In this document: positions 34,822-45,049 of the stretch, piece after piece | Position numbering within the stretch: the first letter of the stretch is position 1 | How the letters are laid out: the number at the start of each line of letters is the position of its first letter | NCBI GenBank assembly: GCA_027922465.2 | Contig: BQMF02000233.1 | Span: forward strand, 186,001 to 250,000 | Length of the DNA stretch: 64,000 bases | Reading direction: 5' to 3' | Origin: Turritopsis dohrnii | Taxonomy: Eukaryota; Cnidaria; Hydrozoa; Anthoathecata; Oceaniidae | The notes under the pieces: model-generated | Seen by the model: only the letters and a program-made list of their open reading frames with translations | What the model was told of the DNA's origin: nothing | The model's database searches: none | Made by a program: the position numbers and the translations under genes

Positions 34822-36029
34822 TAGAACAACACACTAGACATAATAAGAGAGATATCCAGTGGTAATTTGTGTAGGAGAGTGTTAGCAATTTAACCATAAA
34901 AGAAATGTTTTCAATTATTTAATAAGTAATGACCATTAAACCAGTTTTCTGATAATCGGAAAATGTCTTGGTGGAAACAGATTAAACTATGCAGATTAAA
35001 TAATTTGAATTACAAAATGGATTAAATTAGAATATCCAGGTTTTATTGTTCAATATCAGTGCACACACGCATTTAATTTTTTAAAAAGCATTTGTACTCG
35101 AGGAAGCTCTCGTACATCTGGACAGTGAAACCATCATTCCTGTCAGTACCCATTAGGGAAATCCAAAAGAATTGACGGGGATCCAGATTCATGTAGATTT
35201 AAAGTAAGATATTGTAACGGTCATAATCTCGGAGTGCGAAATACAACTATGCCACTGCAGCGATCTTGTACTGGCTAAGGAAAACTCTTGTTTTTATTCT
35301 CTAACAAATGGTAAGTTTATCGCGAATGCTACAAATTCCTTAAGCGTTTTTTTGAAATAATTGCTTGGAAAAAAGAAATCTTTTAGCGTTACAAGGTACA
35401 ATACAATTTTTTTCATGCTTTCATAAGAACACGACCCTTCAAAGTAATAATAAAATGAACTGCGAATCTCTGCCACATACCTTACATTGTTTACTAAGTT
35501 GAGTTTTATAAAAGACCGCAGAGAAAGCACCACTTGCATGATTACATGTGGTCAATGTCTGAAATCGGTTGCCAGTAATAAAAATGATAAATTGGGCAGA
35601 TGAAAAATTTGGGTACAGTGAGAAAATTTGTCCACGACTTTATTTCCAATTGGACTTTTGGAATTAAAAATTTTCTGTTATCCGTTTACTCTTTTGCGAA
35701 TAGATAATGTAGAGGAGCAAAATTTACAAGACAAGACTAGTTTTACTTTTAGTCATGAACCATACAATTGTTTACAAAGCAAAACATTTTAGATTGGTCG
35801 ACAACTTTCTGATCAACTGCCGCCGATAAGAAGCAAACCCTAAATGCATTGTATAAAATGATGACGTCGTTGTTGTAAGAACTGATTGTAAGAACTGATT
35901 TTTTTTGCTTTGAGCCTTCTAGAATATTGTCAAAAATATTAAAAATATTTGAATTTCCTATTTATTTATACTTTTTACTCTGATTGGTTTCTATTCTTCT
36001 ATATTCTTCTTTGAATGAACTGTACAGTT
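34822..36029. other. Spacer upstream of the truncated GPCR
   Basis: I searched for TM1-TM4 homology to the neighbouring receptor and saw none. The minus-strand frame at 35294-35539 has no receptor motif. No repeats of note. Confidence 0.45.
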
Positions 36030-36995
36030 CTACACCGTGTTTTCCTTAGTGTGGAATGAAATTCGCTTTATAGTAGAAAAGTTTCGGTTAATTTCCACGC
36101 GTCGAAAATTTGTAGAAAGCTTAAATACGTTATGACGAAAAGAGTAGACGATTGGGTTGACAGCGTTCTGCAAAAAGACAAAACCGTAAGCCAATTTTCC
36201 CACTGATGAAATTATATCATTCTGAGTGCCAAAAACTCCTAAGATCATATACCCTGCAAATGGTATCCAGCAAATTCCAAAGACACCTACAATTATTGTC
36301 ACAGTTTTCATCAATATCCTTTCGTTCTTGTAGGTACGAGTTCCCATCTTATCAGTCATCTTTCGTATGTTGGTATGCACGAATTTATAAATGCTTCGAT
36401 AGCAGAATGACATCACTAACAACGGGAGGAGGAATCCAAAGAAAAACACTACACCAAAGTAGAGTACGTCGGCTGTATTGGTTACGCTTGTTACTAGGCA
36501 CCATTTTCGACCAGGTTTATGAGTGTAGTCGTTCCAACCAAGCAGGGGACCACTGGAAATAGCAACAGCAACCAACCATGCAGTGGATATAAACACACCG
36601 GACTTTGAAAATTGTGAAAATGGATTTTTTATGTTTAAGTACTTGTGAACACTGATAGCCAATAACGTGAAAGTGGAAACAAGACATAATAAGGTCAGAA
36701 GGAATCCATTAGTATTACACAACCATTCCATTGTGTCAAGAAAAGTTTCGTCAACACTTGCCGCAATGATTATAGGTATCATTAGTGCACAAGCCAGATT
36801 ACTTATTGACAAATTAGCGATGTAATACCAAACAGGGTTTTTTGTAAGTTGATGATGTATTATAACGTAAAGCACATACGTATGTTCCACGATGATACAT
36901 AAAAACAATATTGACAGAATAGTTATGAAAACAATATCTTCAACTGGTATACCATTCTTCTCCGTCATGTTTGTTGTTTCATTCGAAAAATTCAT
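36030..36995 (-). CDS. Class A (rhodopsin-like) G protein-coupled receptor, intronless
   Basis: An intact 321-residue seven-helix receptor expected in the plasma membrane. The extracellular N-terminus carries N-glycosylation sequons (NFSNET and NMT). TM1 (VFITILSILFLCIIVEHTYV), TM2 (YIANLSISNLACALMIPI), TM3 from LLTLLCLVSTFTLLAISV, TM4 (GVFISTAWLVAVAISSGPLL), TM5 (VLYFGVVFFFGFLLPLLVMS), TM6 with GICWIPFAGY and TM7 with FLQNAVNPIVYSFRHNVF are all visible. Cys before TM3 (EWLCN) and in loop 2 (KWCLV) can form the usual disulphide. The DRY motif is replaced by HKY (SVHKYLNIKNPF), so G-protein coupling may be atypical. No TM7 Lys of opsins is seen. The ligand is unknown; intronless receptors of this kind are common in cnidarian expansions. 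Confidence 0.85.
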   Translation of the reverse strand: MNFSNETTNMTEKNGIPVEDIVFITILSILFLCIIVEHTYVLYVIIHHQLTKNPVWYYIANLSISNLACALMIPIIIAASVDETFLDTMEWLCNTNGFLLTLLCLVSTFTLLAISVHKYLNIKNPFSQFSKSGVFISTAWLVAVAISSGPLLGWNDYTHKPGRKWCLVTSVTNTADVLYFGVVFFFGFLLPLLVMSFCYRSIYKFVHTNIRKMTDKMGTRTYKNERILMKTVTIIVGVFGICWIPFAGYMILGVFGTQNDIISSVGKLAYGFVFLQNAVNPIVYSFRHNVFKLSTNFRRVEINRNFSTIKRISFHTKENTV

Positions 36996-38088
36996 TTCGA
37001 AGTAACATTTGAACTACTACGAATAGTGTTGTCGACCTTCGTCTTTTTGCTACACAGTATAATTGAGATGCTAAGGTTTTGTCAATGTTTCTAACTATAT
37101 ATTTAGCCATTTTATCAAAAGAGATAAAGATCGTATGGGATGTGAAGTATGGACTGGTTTTTATTAAATCACACTGTACTAACATCATTGTAGGTAATTG
37201 GAATTATGCCATATGAAATTGACTCGCGCCAGTAATCATTTACATGAAAGGGTAATGTTTCTCCTTGGTTGAATGAATGGGTAGTGTTTGATTCTCCTTG
37301 GTTGAATGTGTTGCAATATACTGCAAGCCTTCGAAGTTTGTAACTTGAGATTTAGTAGGATTTAGAAAAAAAGTTTGAATAACATTATTTCATCAAAGTT
37401 AAAAACCAATCAAAGGCTTTACAAAACTGTTCAAGCCAGTTGCAGTTAGTAATCCTGGAAAGGCCTAGGGAAAAAAGACAAATGTTCGATGAGCTAAAGA
37501 AAATGAAGGAATAGGTTCGGGAACGAGTTAACTAGGAATTTTATGATGTAAACACCTCCGGACAAAATTTTTTTCATCCTTGAACTTCCAGATAAGTACT
37601 GATAATTTTCTGGGGTTGCTTTTTCACTAGACGAATTGTCGAGCTAATTCGTGGCTATAACCCGTCATTAATTTGTCTATAAGTTATAGGCGCAAATGGC
37701 CAATAATATTTTGGTTAGTAGAAACCGTTCATAAGAAGAATTATCTTTTCTTTCGCTATATGTATTATAGTATTTCGATTAAATGTTTTTATATTTATGA
37801 TAACGGAGCTTCTTTCGCAGAAATAACCAATCTGTCAAATACTCCTATTCATAAATTACATCACTGCAGTATTCATTGCGTTTTTTATCTTTAAATTTAT
37901 TATGCAAATCATCATGATACAAGGATTTTATCAAATAATTTTATCCTGAGTCATCGTTATCTGTGAATGATACAAACACCGTCATTATTCAACTTTAAAA
38001 CGAGGCTGTTTCCATCTGAAATACAGCTTTGGCACAAGCTAGTCTATTTTTATTTTCTTCAACAATGAACCAACAATGATTTATTTAT
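36996..38088. other. Upstream flank of the intact GPCR
   Basis: Intergenic DNA holding the presumed receptor promoter. A partial tandem duplication of a TTGGTTGAATG segment lies near 37263-37310. No gene is seen. Confidence 0.45.
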
Positions 38089-38145
38089 TTTATTTTCAGG
38101 GAGGATATATTTCGATATATGTATATCATCTTCAGCTAAAATAAA
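38089..38145 (-). ncRNA. Candidate hammerhead ribozyme 3' of the Penelope-like element
   Basis: Read on the minus strand: helix I 5' strand TTTATTTTAG, the core CTGAAGA (fits CUGANGA), a stem-loop GATAT-ACAT-ATATC, then GAAA. A short ATATC gives an AUC cleavage triplet, and CT plus CCCTG plus AAAATAAA follows. TTTATTTT and AAAATAAA pair perfectly, and AG pairs with CT, leaving CCCTG as an internal bulge. Penelope-like elements are known to carry type I hammerheads in their terminal repeats, and this lies about 290 bp downstream of the element's coding end on the same strand. Weak points are one extra base before stem II, a minimal helix III and AT-rich stems. Confidence 0.45.
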
Positions 38146-38276
38146 TAGTAAAAACGGTTAAAACTGTTATAAAAATTATCAAATATCTTGCACTACATAA
38201 ACATACACACACTCTCTCTCTCAATCTATCAACATATAAAATTCTAAAATGAAAATGCTATTTACATATCTACAAA

Positions 38277-38376
38277 TCACAATTTAATTGTCAACGTCCA
38301 ACCTAAGCCGTGGCCCCTCCTGGAAAGCAGATGCAGTAGCAACTGAGTAAGGCTAGCCACGTAAAACAATACCAAA

Positions 38377-38427
<51 letters not shown>

Positions 38428-39690
38428 ATATCCTTTGTGTTCAGTACAGGTTTAATTGTTTTAATAAAGAGCGCTTCAAGGGTCATTAAATTTGAAATGG
38501 ATCGTTGAGACACGGCTTTTATTTCAACATTATCAATTGTAAAATTGTTATTAAAACAAGCATGCATGTGCGTTGCTACGGGACCCGATCGTTTATGTTC
38601 CTTTAAGCGAGTAATGAGATGTCGGCTTGTTTGCCCAACATAGCACGCATCACAGCGTGGACAATTAATTTTGTATACTACTCTGCTTTTAAGGGACTTT
38701 TCAATCGGTGCTTTCAATGATGGTAACGTTGCTTTTAACTTTCTTATTGTAGATATAAACTTGCACAGAGCATCGATTCTTCTTAGAGATTGTTCGAATT
38801 TTTCAGTCACTTTTCCACGATATTGAATGAAAATCAACTTTTTCTCCTCCTCTCCTTCGTCTTCCGTGTTCTCTTCTTGATCAGTATTAGAAACAATTTT
38901 ATCAATAGTTCTTTTAATAATCGGATCATAGAAGGCAGGTGGGTATTGGTTTGCTTCTAACATTTTCTTCGCTTTGACTAAACTTGAGTCGAAGTTTGAC
39001 CAAGTACTGCACGAGCGGTGAATTCGATGAACTAACCCTGATACAACGGATCTTTTGTATTTCATGGGGGCGACAGCATGAAAATTCATTGTCAGTCCGG
39101 TGTCTGTTGGTTTGCAGTACCACGTCGATGACAATTTTCCATCTTGACGAACGATTTTCATGTCTAAGAACGGAATTGATTGTTCTTTTTCTGTTTCAAT
39201 GGTGAAAGATAGAGCTGGGTGGTAACCATTTATCTCGGTAAGTTTTTGGTTGATTTCTGTTTTATTGATGTCGCGAAGAATGTCATCCATGTAACGAGCG
39301 TACAAAACAGCGTTTCCCTGAATTCTCTTGTCAAATTTGCTCATCCAACCATTTGCGACGAGTGGAGCCGGGGGACTTCCCATTGCTAATCCATCTATTT
39401 GACGATAGTAACCATTATGGGTCAGCATTAGCACATTACAACTGCAGATTTCAAGAAGCTGACGAAAGGTTTCTTTATTAACTGGAGGTACTTTGTATCT
39501 TCCCGAGAATAGTAATTCAGTGCAGTCATTAATTGCTTCTTTGACAGGAACGTTCGTATACAAAGCCTTAACGTCAAAGCTAATAATCTCCTTGTCATTA
39601 TCGAGTTGAATGTTATTGAGGTTGTCTGCAATGGTTTTAGTAGAAGTATTGATGTTACACTCCTGGACTACTTTTAGCCATTCGGTTACT
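38277..39690 (-). pseudogene. Penelope-like retroelement, RT plus GIY-YIG endonuclease, 5'-truncated
   Basis: The minus-strand frame begins after an in-frame stop near 39690 and runs without interruption to about 38430. Reverse transcriptase motifs: IISFDVKALYTNVPV, QIDGLAMGSPPAPLVANGWM and the catalytic YMDDI, then PFLDMKIV. The C-terminal part has the GIY-YIG endonuclease hallmark VVYKINCPRCDACYVGQTSR followed by LKEHKR. Together these define a Penelope-like element. The N-terminal fingers of the RT are missing, so this copy is 5'-truncated. After the KPVLNTKD end, the frame enters a (TTTA)n run and the stop at 38277 is fortuitous. The remaining domains are open, so the insertion is not very old. 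Confidence 0.85.
38338..38430 (-). repeat. (TTTA)n tail and 40 bp shared motif after the Penelope element
   Basis: On the plus strand a perfect (AAAT)n/(TAAA)n run of more than 50 bp (about 38375-38429) borders the coding end of the element. Next to it, 38338-38377 carries the 40 bp motif also present at 26018-26057. The motif plus simple repeat may be the 3' end of a separate short retroelement. Confidence 0.6.
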
Positions 39691-39762
39691 TATTTTTATT
39701 TTGTTTTATTATTTGGTAAGAAGAAATTAAGATTTGATCAACTCTAAAATGATGTATACTAA

Positions 39763-40192
39763 GGACAGCTTTATACGGCCGCATAATCGCCGTGTCGAAT
39801 TAAATTACTTTAATTCGGGTAAAATTCCACAAAAATGCGACAGTCAATTTATACAGGTTTTGTTGCCGCATATCAAATTCGACATGACTTTAGACAGCCG
39901 CATAAATGTCGAATAAATTTATCATCGTGTGTTTCTTACACGCTGTCCACTACTTTCATGCACTTTTTTTCACGAAGTTCACTCAAGCTGTTATTAAATT
40001 CGACGATTATGCGGCTGTATAAAGTGATGCCGAATTTATGTCGAAGATTGCCGTTTTATTCGACAAACTCTGCTGAACTTAATTCTTTATGTCGCACTTA
40101 ATTAACTTTTCACTTTATACAATCGAATTTACGTCGCATTTAATAAAGAGTTTAATTCGACGCGGCGATTATGCGGCTGTATAAAGCTGTCC
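39763..40192. mobile_element. Harbinger-type MITE with GGACAGCTTTATAC ends
   Basis: Left GGACAGCTTTATACGGCCGC and the complement of the right end GGACAGCTTTATACAGCCGC are near-identical inverted repeats running on through ATAATCGCCG. TAA duplications flank them (39760-39762, 40193-40195). Inside are many TTCGACG, TTATGTCG and GCCGCATA motifs in both directions. 430 bp, non-autonomous. Confidence 0.72.
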
Positions 40193-40272
40193 TAACTATC
40201 TTAATTCAATGATAAGAAATCATTAAAAACGACTCGAAAGGATAATAAGGAGTTTCATAAACAAAACTGATA

Positions 40273-40888
40273 CAGTGTGTATAAAAAAATTGGAAACAAG
40301 AAATATTACCGCAGTTTTCAAAGTAGACATCCAATTAATTCTTATAAATTATATATCAATTGAATCCTTATCTTTTAACCTTTCTCATGATGTATTTTTC
40401 GTAGGAAATGGAAAAGAAGAAGAACATGAGAAAAAAAAATAGGAGTGGAAAAACTCATTAATTTTTTAACGATCAATTAGGTTGGTTCAACAAGATCAAT
40501 TTGCAAAAACTAGAACAGTTACATAACAACTTCTTATCGCTTTCACTTTAACAAAGCCACTGTTTCAAACGTTTGAATAAATTTTACGTGAACAATTACT
40601 TTAATTGAGAGTCTCAGATTTCTCATTACGGCATAAAAGATTTTGCACCTTTAAACAATAAAGATCGGCTAATTACTTTTGTCTGAACTGATCGTTAAAA
40701 AATTAATGAGTTTTTCCAAACTTATTTTTTTGATTTTCTCTTCTTTTCTCCATTTCCTACGAAAAATACATCACGAGAAAGACAAAATGATAAGAATTCC
40801 ATTGGTATTAAATTTATAAGAATTAATTAGATGTCTTCTTTGAAAACTGCGAGTATATTTCTTGTTTCCAATTTTTTTATACACACTG
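40273..40888. mobile_element. Mariner-like foldback MITE, TA duplications
   Basis: The ends are CAGTGTGTATAAAAAAATTG and its exact complement, flanked by TA at both sides. The arms stay complementary for about 200 bp each (TTTTCCATTTCCTAC appears in both orientations), so the 616 bp element is a large foldback. Partial relatives lie at 40889-41198 and 6415-6605. CAGT ends with TA duplication indicate the Tc1/mariner superfamily. No transposase. Confidence 0.7.
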
Positions 40889-41198
40889 TACAGCGTAACA
40901 TTGGATTTGTTAAAGTGAAAGCGATAAATATTGCTACATAACTGTTTCTCTTTTCGGAAATTGATCTTTGATTTTTTGCAAACTTGCTTTTTTGATTTTC
41001 TCTTCTTCTACTTTTCCATTTCCTACAAAAAATACATCATGAGAAAAATCAAAAGATACGGATTCCATCGATATAAAATTTATAAAAATTAATTTATAAA
41101 AATTAATTTATGAAAATTAATGTATGAAAATTAATTGGATATTTCCTTAAAAAACTGCAATGATGTTTTTTGAAACCAATTTTTTGAAACACACTGTA
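40889..41198. repeat. Second, partial copy of the same MITE family
   Basis: Directly after the first element, 40900-41198 repeats its inner parts. A TTGTTAAAGTGAAAGCGATA segment is followed by TTTTCCATTTCCTAC and CATCGATATAAAATTTAT, ending in CCAATTTTTTGAAACACACT before GTA. AATTTATAAAAATT blocks are tandemly repeated near 41080-41125. The left terminus is missing. Confidence 0.55.
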
Positions 41199-42135
41199 TT
41201 CTTAAAACAGCGCTTGAATTGATCACAAAGCAAGTAATTACAGCAATGCATTATGGTAGAAATTGCTTGCATTGGGAGAACTGTAGCAACAGTCAAGTAT
41301 TCTGAAATTACCACTAAGAGATGATGCAAATTTTAAAAGGTGTTTAGCAAAATACGATGTAGAATTACCAATGTCTAACAAAAGAAAAGCCAACCTTACT
41401 TGATTCCTACAACCCGATAAACTCTCAACATTATCCCTTTTACACATTACGTTTATCCACAGAGTTCTATCGCTTATAATTTATCACTTTTTTCTAAATA
41501 CAAAACCAAATTTATAGCATCGATGACAAATGTTCAACGATTTTTTGCGTGTTCATAGACGTTTAAAAGGAGAAAGAGTTACAACATCCATACAAATGCA
41601 GTTTGACTTTTTCCAGAACACCTTTAAGTACTTTTTTAAGTTCAGAATTTCTCGTAAAAATTACAACGTCACATAACTCGTCGAAGTACACTGTTTCATC
41701 CGGCATTTTGAAAAAGGTTGAGCAGCAGTTTTGAAGTGTCAGCGAAATTCACAAATGCAATTCACACTACAACGAATACTTTGGAGGAGCATGTGCTAAA
41801 AGACACAGCCACGCTTTTTAGGTAGTTTCAGCTAGTTTTGTCAAAACGAATCAAAACAATAAACACATCGCTTACAACGGACTGTTAGGTAGATATTTGT
41901 AACATTCGTCGTTTCTTGCAACGGTTTCAAAGGCCAAGCCACACTGGTCTTCTTCTACTTTACATTACGTGATGTGGAGGTTATTCGATAACTTTCGCCA
42001 AAAAGTTAAATATACCTAATTATTAAATTAAATTGACAGTTACAATCTAGAACATGTAATGAATCCATCTCGAGAAGGGATAGATAGATCATATCATTTC
42101 AAACATATCATCAAAAATAAAACATGGAGATAAAT
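41199..42135. other. Intergenic stretch
   Basis: No supportable gene or repeat. The minus-strand frames at 41147-41329 and 41238-41447 have no motifs. Confidence 0.4.
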
Positions 42136-43078
42136 GAGGATGACGCATCCTACATTAGCTAACAAAAAAGATATTAAATTCTTTAGAAACTCCTGAAATT
42201 CCTCAGTTAAGTTACCCTTACTCATTTGATGATCCCAATGACCAAGTAGATGTTCTAAATAAGTTAATTACTGACTGCATTGACAAACACAAGACCAACG
42301 GCCCCATGGATGGAAAAACCCAAGAATAGTCACTCTGCAAAACCATCTCAGATTTCAAGCATATCAGATACAAAACACGTACTATCATTTACACGAAATA
42401 TTAATTTTACACTAACTCGTTCAATATATTGAGAAGAAAAAAATCTATAAGTCAATGTGGCTTCAGATAAACATATGCAACATTGTCGCATCTGTTGAAT
42501 ATGAAAAAAGATATCACAGAAATAATGAAAAAATGGAGAAGTAACCTTATCTATTTTAGCCTATTACAGCAATGCATACGACACCGTCAATCACAACATC
42601 CTCCTTGAAAAACTACAAACTTTAAACTTTTCAACAAACGCCATAGACCTTATGCATGACTACTTAACTGATTGCAAGCAACATGTCCAAATCGATGATC
42701 AATCATCTTCAATGAAAAATATTTCTTACGGAGTACCCCAGGTCAGCATCCTTGGAGCTGTTCTAATCAACTTATATGTAACAGATCGTTAGGTGAGAAT
42801 TATTTTGTTCTATCTCCAATTTTTTTTAAATGAAAAAATTAAGTTTTAAATTTCATAACCTCACTGAATCTTTAAGAAACCAACAAGATAAGACTGCCGT
42901 TTGAATAAGATTTTGCGCTTGTTTTTGGAAAAAGCTCACGGAGAAAGAACAAAATAATCCTGAAAAGCTTGAAAACAATCGGGCCCATTTTTTCCAAAAA
43001 TGGAGATAAAATAAAACGAGATATGTCAACAAAACTTACCATCTCTTGCCTTCAATGCGCTAATGACACGAACATATA
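42136..43078 (+). pseudogene. LINE reverse transcriptase, 5' part, split by the 10.7 kb element
   Basis: Plus-strand traces run in order of a Jockey/CR1-group LINE. SYPYSFDDPNDQVDVLNKLI (near 42213-42270) resembles the endonuclease-RT linker. YSNAYDTVNHNILLEKLQTL lies near 42570-42630. YGVPQVSILGAVLINLYVTD lies near 42728-42790. A TAG and about 170 bp of foreign or decayed sequence follow. From 42969, IGPIFSKNGDKIKRDMSTKL and then CANDTNIY follow, the last being the catalytic YADD region with Tyr-Ala-Asp-Asp changed to Cys-Ala-Asn-Asp. The frame breaks at 43078 and resumes at 53759. The element is dead. Confidence 0.72.
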
Positions 43079-43204
43079 CTCTAAGGGCAGAAAGTTTCGC
43101 GGGCAGAAACTTTCGCAATTTTTGCCTTTTTTCCCGAAAAGTCAAGTTTTTCTAAAAATCGTGAAAGTTTTTTCAACAACAAAAAATTCTCAAATAACAA
43201 GGTA

Positions 43205-43262
43205 TTCAAGAACGGAGTGGTTTTAGTTAATTTTTAGTTAATTTTTAGTTAATTTTTAGTTA
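43205..43262 (+). repeat. 12 bp minisatellite, about four copies
   Basis: TTTTTAGTTAAT is repeated about four times in the left arm of the TIR element, directly before an (AG)n tract at 43290-43314. Such tracts often mark the inner edges of foldback-like elements. Confidence 0.75.
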
Positions 43263-43302
43263 ATTTTTAGGGATGTCTTGAGATACAAACAGAGAGAGAG
43301 AG

Positions 43303-43381
43303 AGAAAGAGAATTTCATTTTTGTTTTTTATCTATTTGATTCTTTAACAGTGGGTTACTCCATCAATAATTACACAATTTT
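43303..43381 (+). repeat. Left 79 bp direct repeat bordering the array
   Basis: The segment from GAGAAAGAGAATTTCATTTT to AATAATTACACAATTT lies immediately before the first array unit and recurs at 53317-53394 immediately after the array with a handful of differences. It is absent from inside the units, so it belongs to the carrier element and not to the satellite. Confidence 0.8.
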
Positions 43382-43747
43382 TGTTATTATTTTTCGAGAG
43401 TGGTGTTGCAGCATAAGCAGTGACTGACTTAGAGAGAAAGTGTGGATTAGGTGAACTGTGTATAAATTACAGGGTGTGAAGTGAAAATTAGTCTCACAGA
43501 TAGGAAGCGTGGAGAGTCGTGGTGTTGTGTTGGTGCAGGGAGTGTGGTGCAATATAAGTGTATAGTGGGGTGCATTGTCCTGTTCTTGTGTCCTTGTCAA
43601 TGGTGATTTGTTACAGTGTGACGTACAAGGTAGATGTGTCGTTTATTAGTAAATTAGAAACTATATTGTCAAATTAGAAATTATAATAATGTGCAATAAA
43701 AGAAATGTGCAATAAAATGAGAGAAGTCTTTCATAGTATGTACAGGG

Positions 43748-43933
43748 ATGTGTCGAAAAAAGCGCGTGTATGAGTTTGCCAAGACAAAGGCAGAATTGTG
43801 GGTCCTTCATCAGGAGCTGACACCTACATTTGCACAATGTCAGTTCGTTTCTGGTGACCTATGGTACCACGGTCTATCAGCTCTACGAACTACTCATACT
43901 TTTGGCAGGGGTTCCTGTATATACTATGGGTGA
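43748..43933 (+). other. 61-codon ATG frame conserved in every satellite unit
   Basis: The frame starts MCRKKRVYEFAKTKAEL and ends FGRGSCIYYG. Its base composition is balanced, unlike the GT-rich rest of the unit, and its amino acid use looks protein-like, with basic start, aromatic residues and three cysteines. Identical frames lie at 47498-47683 and 51248-51433. I do not recognise a family. It could be a captured exon fragment (a CAG precedes it) and not a gene; identical copies give no selection signal. Confidence 0.3.
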
Positions 43934-45049
43934 CTTGGGAGGACTGGGAGACGAGTGATTGAATTAAAAACTTACGTTTAGGTTGCGATACTTTTTGCGT
44001 CTGCACTTTCGGAAGATTTTATCTTTTTGTTTTGTTTATTGTTGATATTGCGGTGTCTATGGTGTGAAGTTCGAATGACGTTCGATTTGGATTCTATTGA
44101 CGTAATCTTTGTGATAAAAATGGTGGTTCGATTTGGATTTTATTGACGTGATTGTTTAAATGAAAATGTTGGTTGTGCGATGCAAGGGTGTGGCGGAAGC
44201 GTGTGCGTATTTTGGGGACATTGTTGTGTATGTGGACGTTGAAGGCATGTGTGTATTTATAGATGTAAAGGGCGTGTGTGTCATTATTGTTTTGTGTGTG
44301 AATATTGTTTTGTTTTGTGCGTAAAATGGAGTGGTTTTTGTGGAGTTGTGATGGTTGTTGCTAATATATATTAGTCAGTGTTGTATGTTTGGTGTTTCTG
44401 TTATGTGCATTTGCTTCAAATCGACATACTTGGTGTTGTTATATGCGTGTGCTTTGTTTTGAGACGGCGTGGGAAGTAGCGTGTGTATTGGTGTCTGTTT
44501 GTGCTGTGATTGTATGCTTTCTTTTGGTGTTGATGCATTCCTGCGTGTCTGTGCATTTCTTTGAATTCTTTGGTTGTAATGATGAAGTGCATGTATTTGT
44601 GTTTGTATTTTCCTGACAACTGTCAGGGTGTTGTTGTGTCTTAATCGGATGTTCATGCTTTGAAATTCCTTTGGTGATTGTATTGGTGATTGTATTGGTG
44701 ATTTTATTGGTGATTGCATTGGTGTAAGGAGTGGCGTAGGTGTAGCGTCTATATGAACTTTCGTGAATGTGAATTGAAGGTCGGTGGATGAAGATATCTG
44801 AATGGCGTTCTATGAGTTGTTCATATTTATCTATATGTGAAGAAGAATTATTAATTATTTCATGATGCAATGTGTTCATTAATTTGATGCCATCGTCGTT
44901 TTGTGTGCTTCTTGTTCTTATAGTGCCGTTTATGTAGATGCTTGCTCCGTTGTAAATGCCATGATAGTACCATTGTGCGTTTTTTTGTGGAGAGGTTATT
45001 GCATATCCATTTGGTTTGGTGATATCGTTTGTTGATTTTGTTTTTTTCG

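Noticed and set aside
36206..36562. 118-codon plus-strand frame
   Set aside because: Antisense to the intact GPCR; no motifs.
39428..39631. 67-codon minus-strand frame
   Set aside because: Alternative frame of the Penelope-like element; the RT motifs are in the other frame.
43370..43600. 76-90 codon minus-strand frame in each unit (start of the unit)
   Set aside because: His/Thr/Leu-rich product of the same composition bias; its end differs between unit 1 and unit 2 only because the carrier sequence differs.
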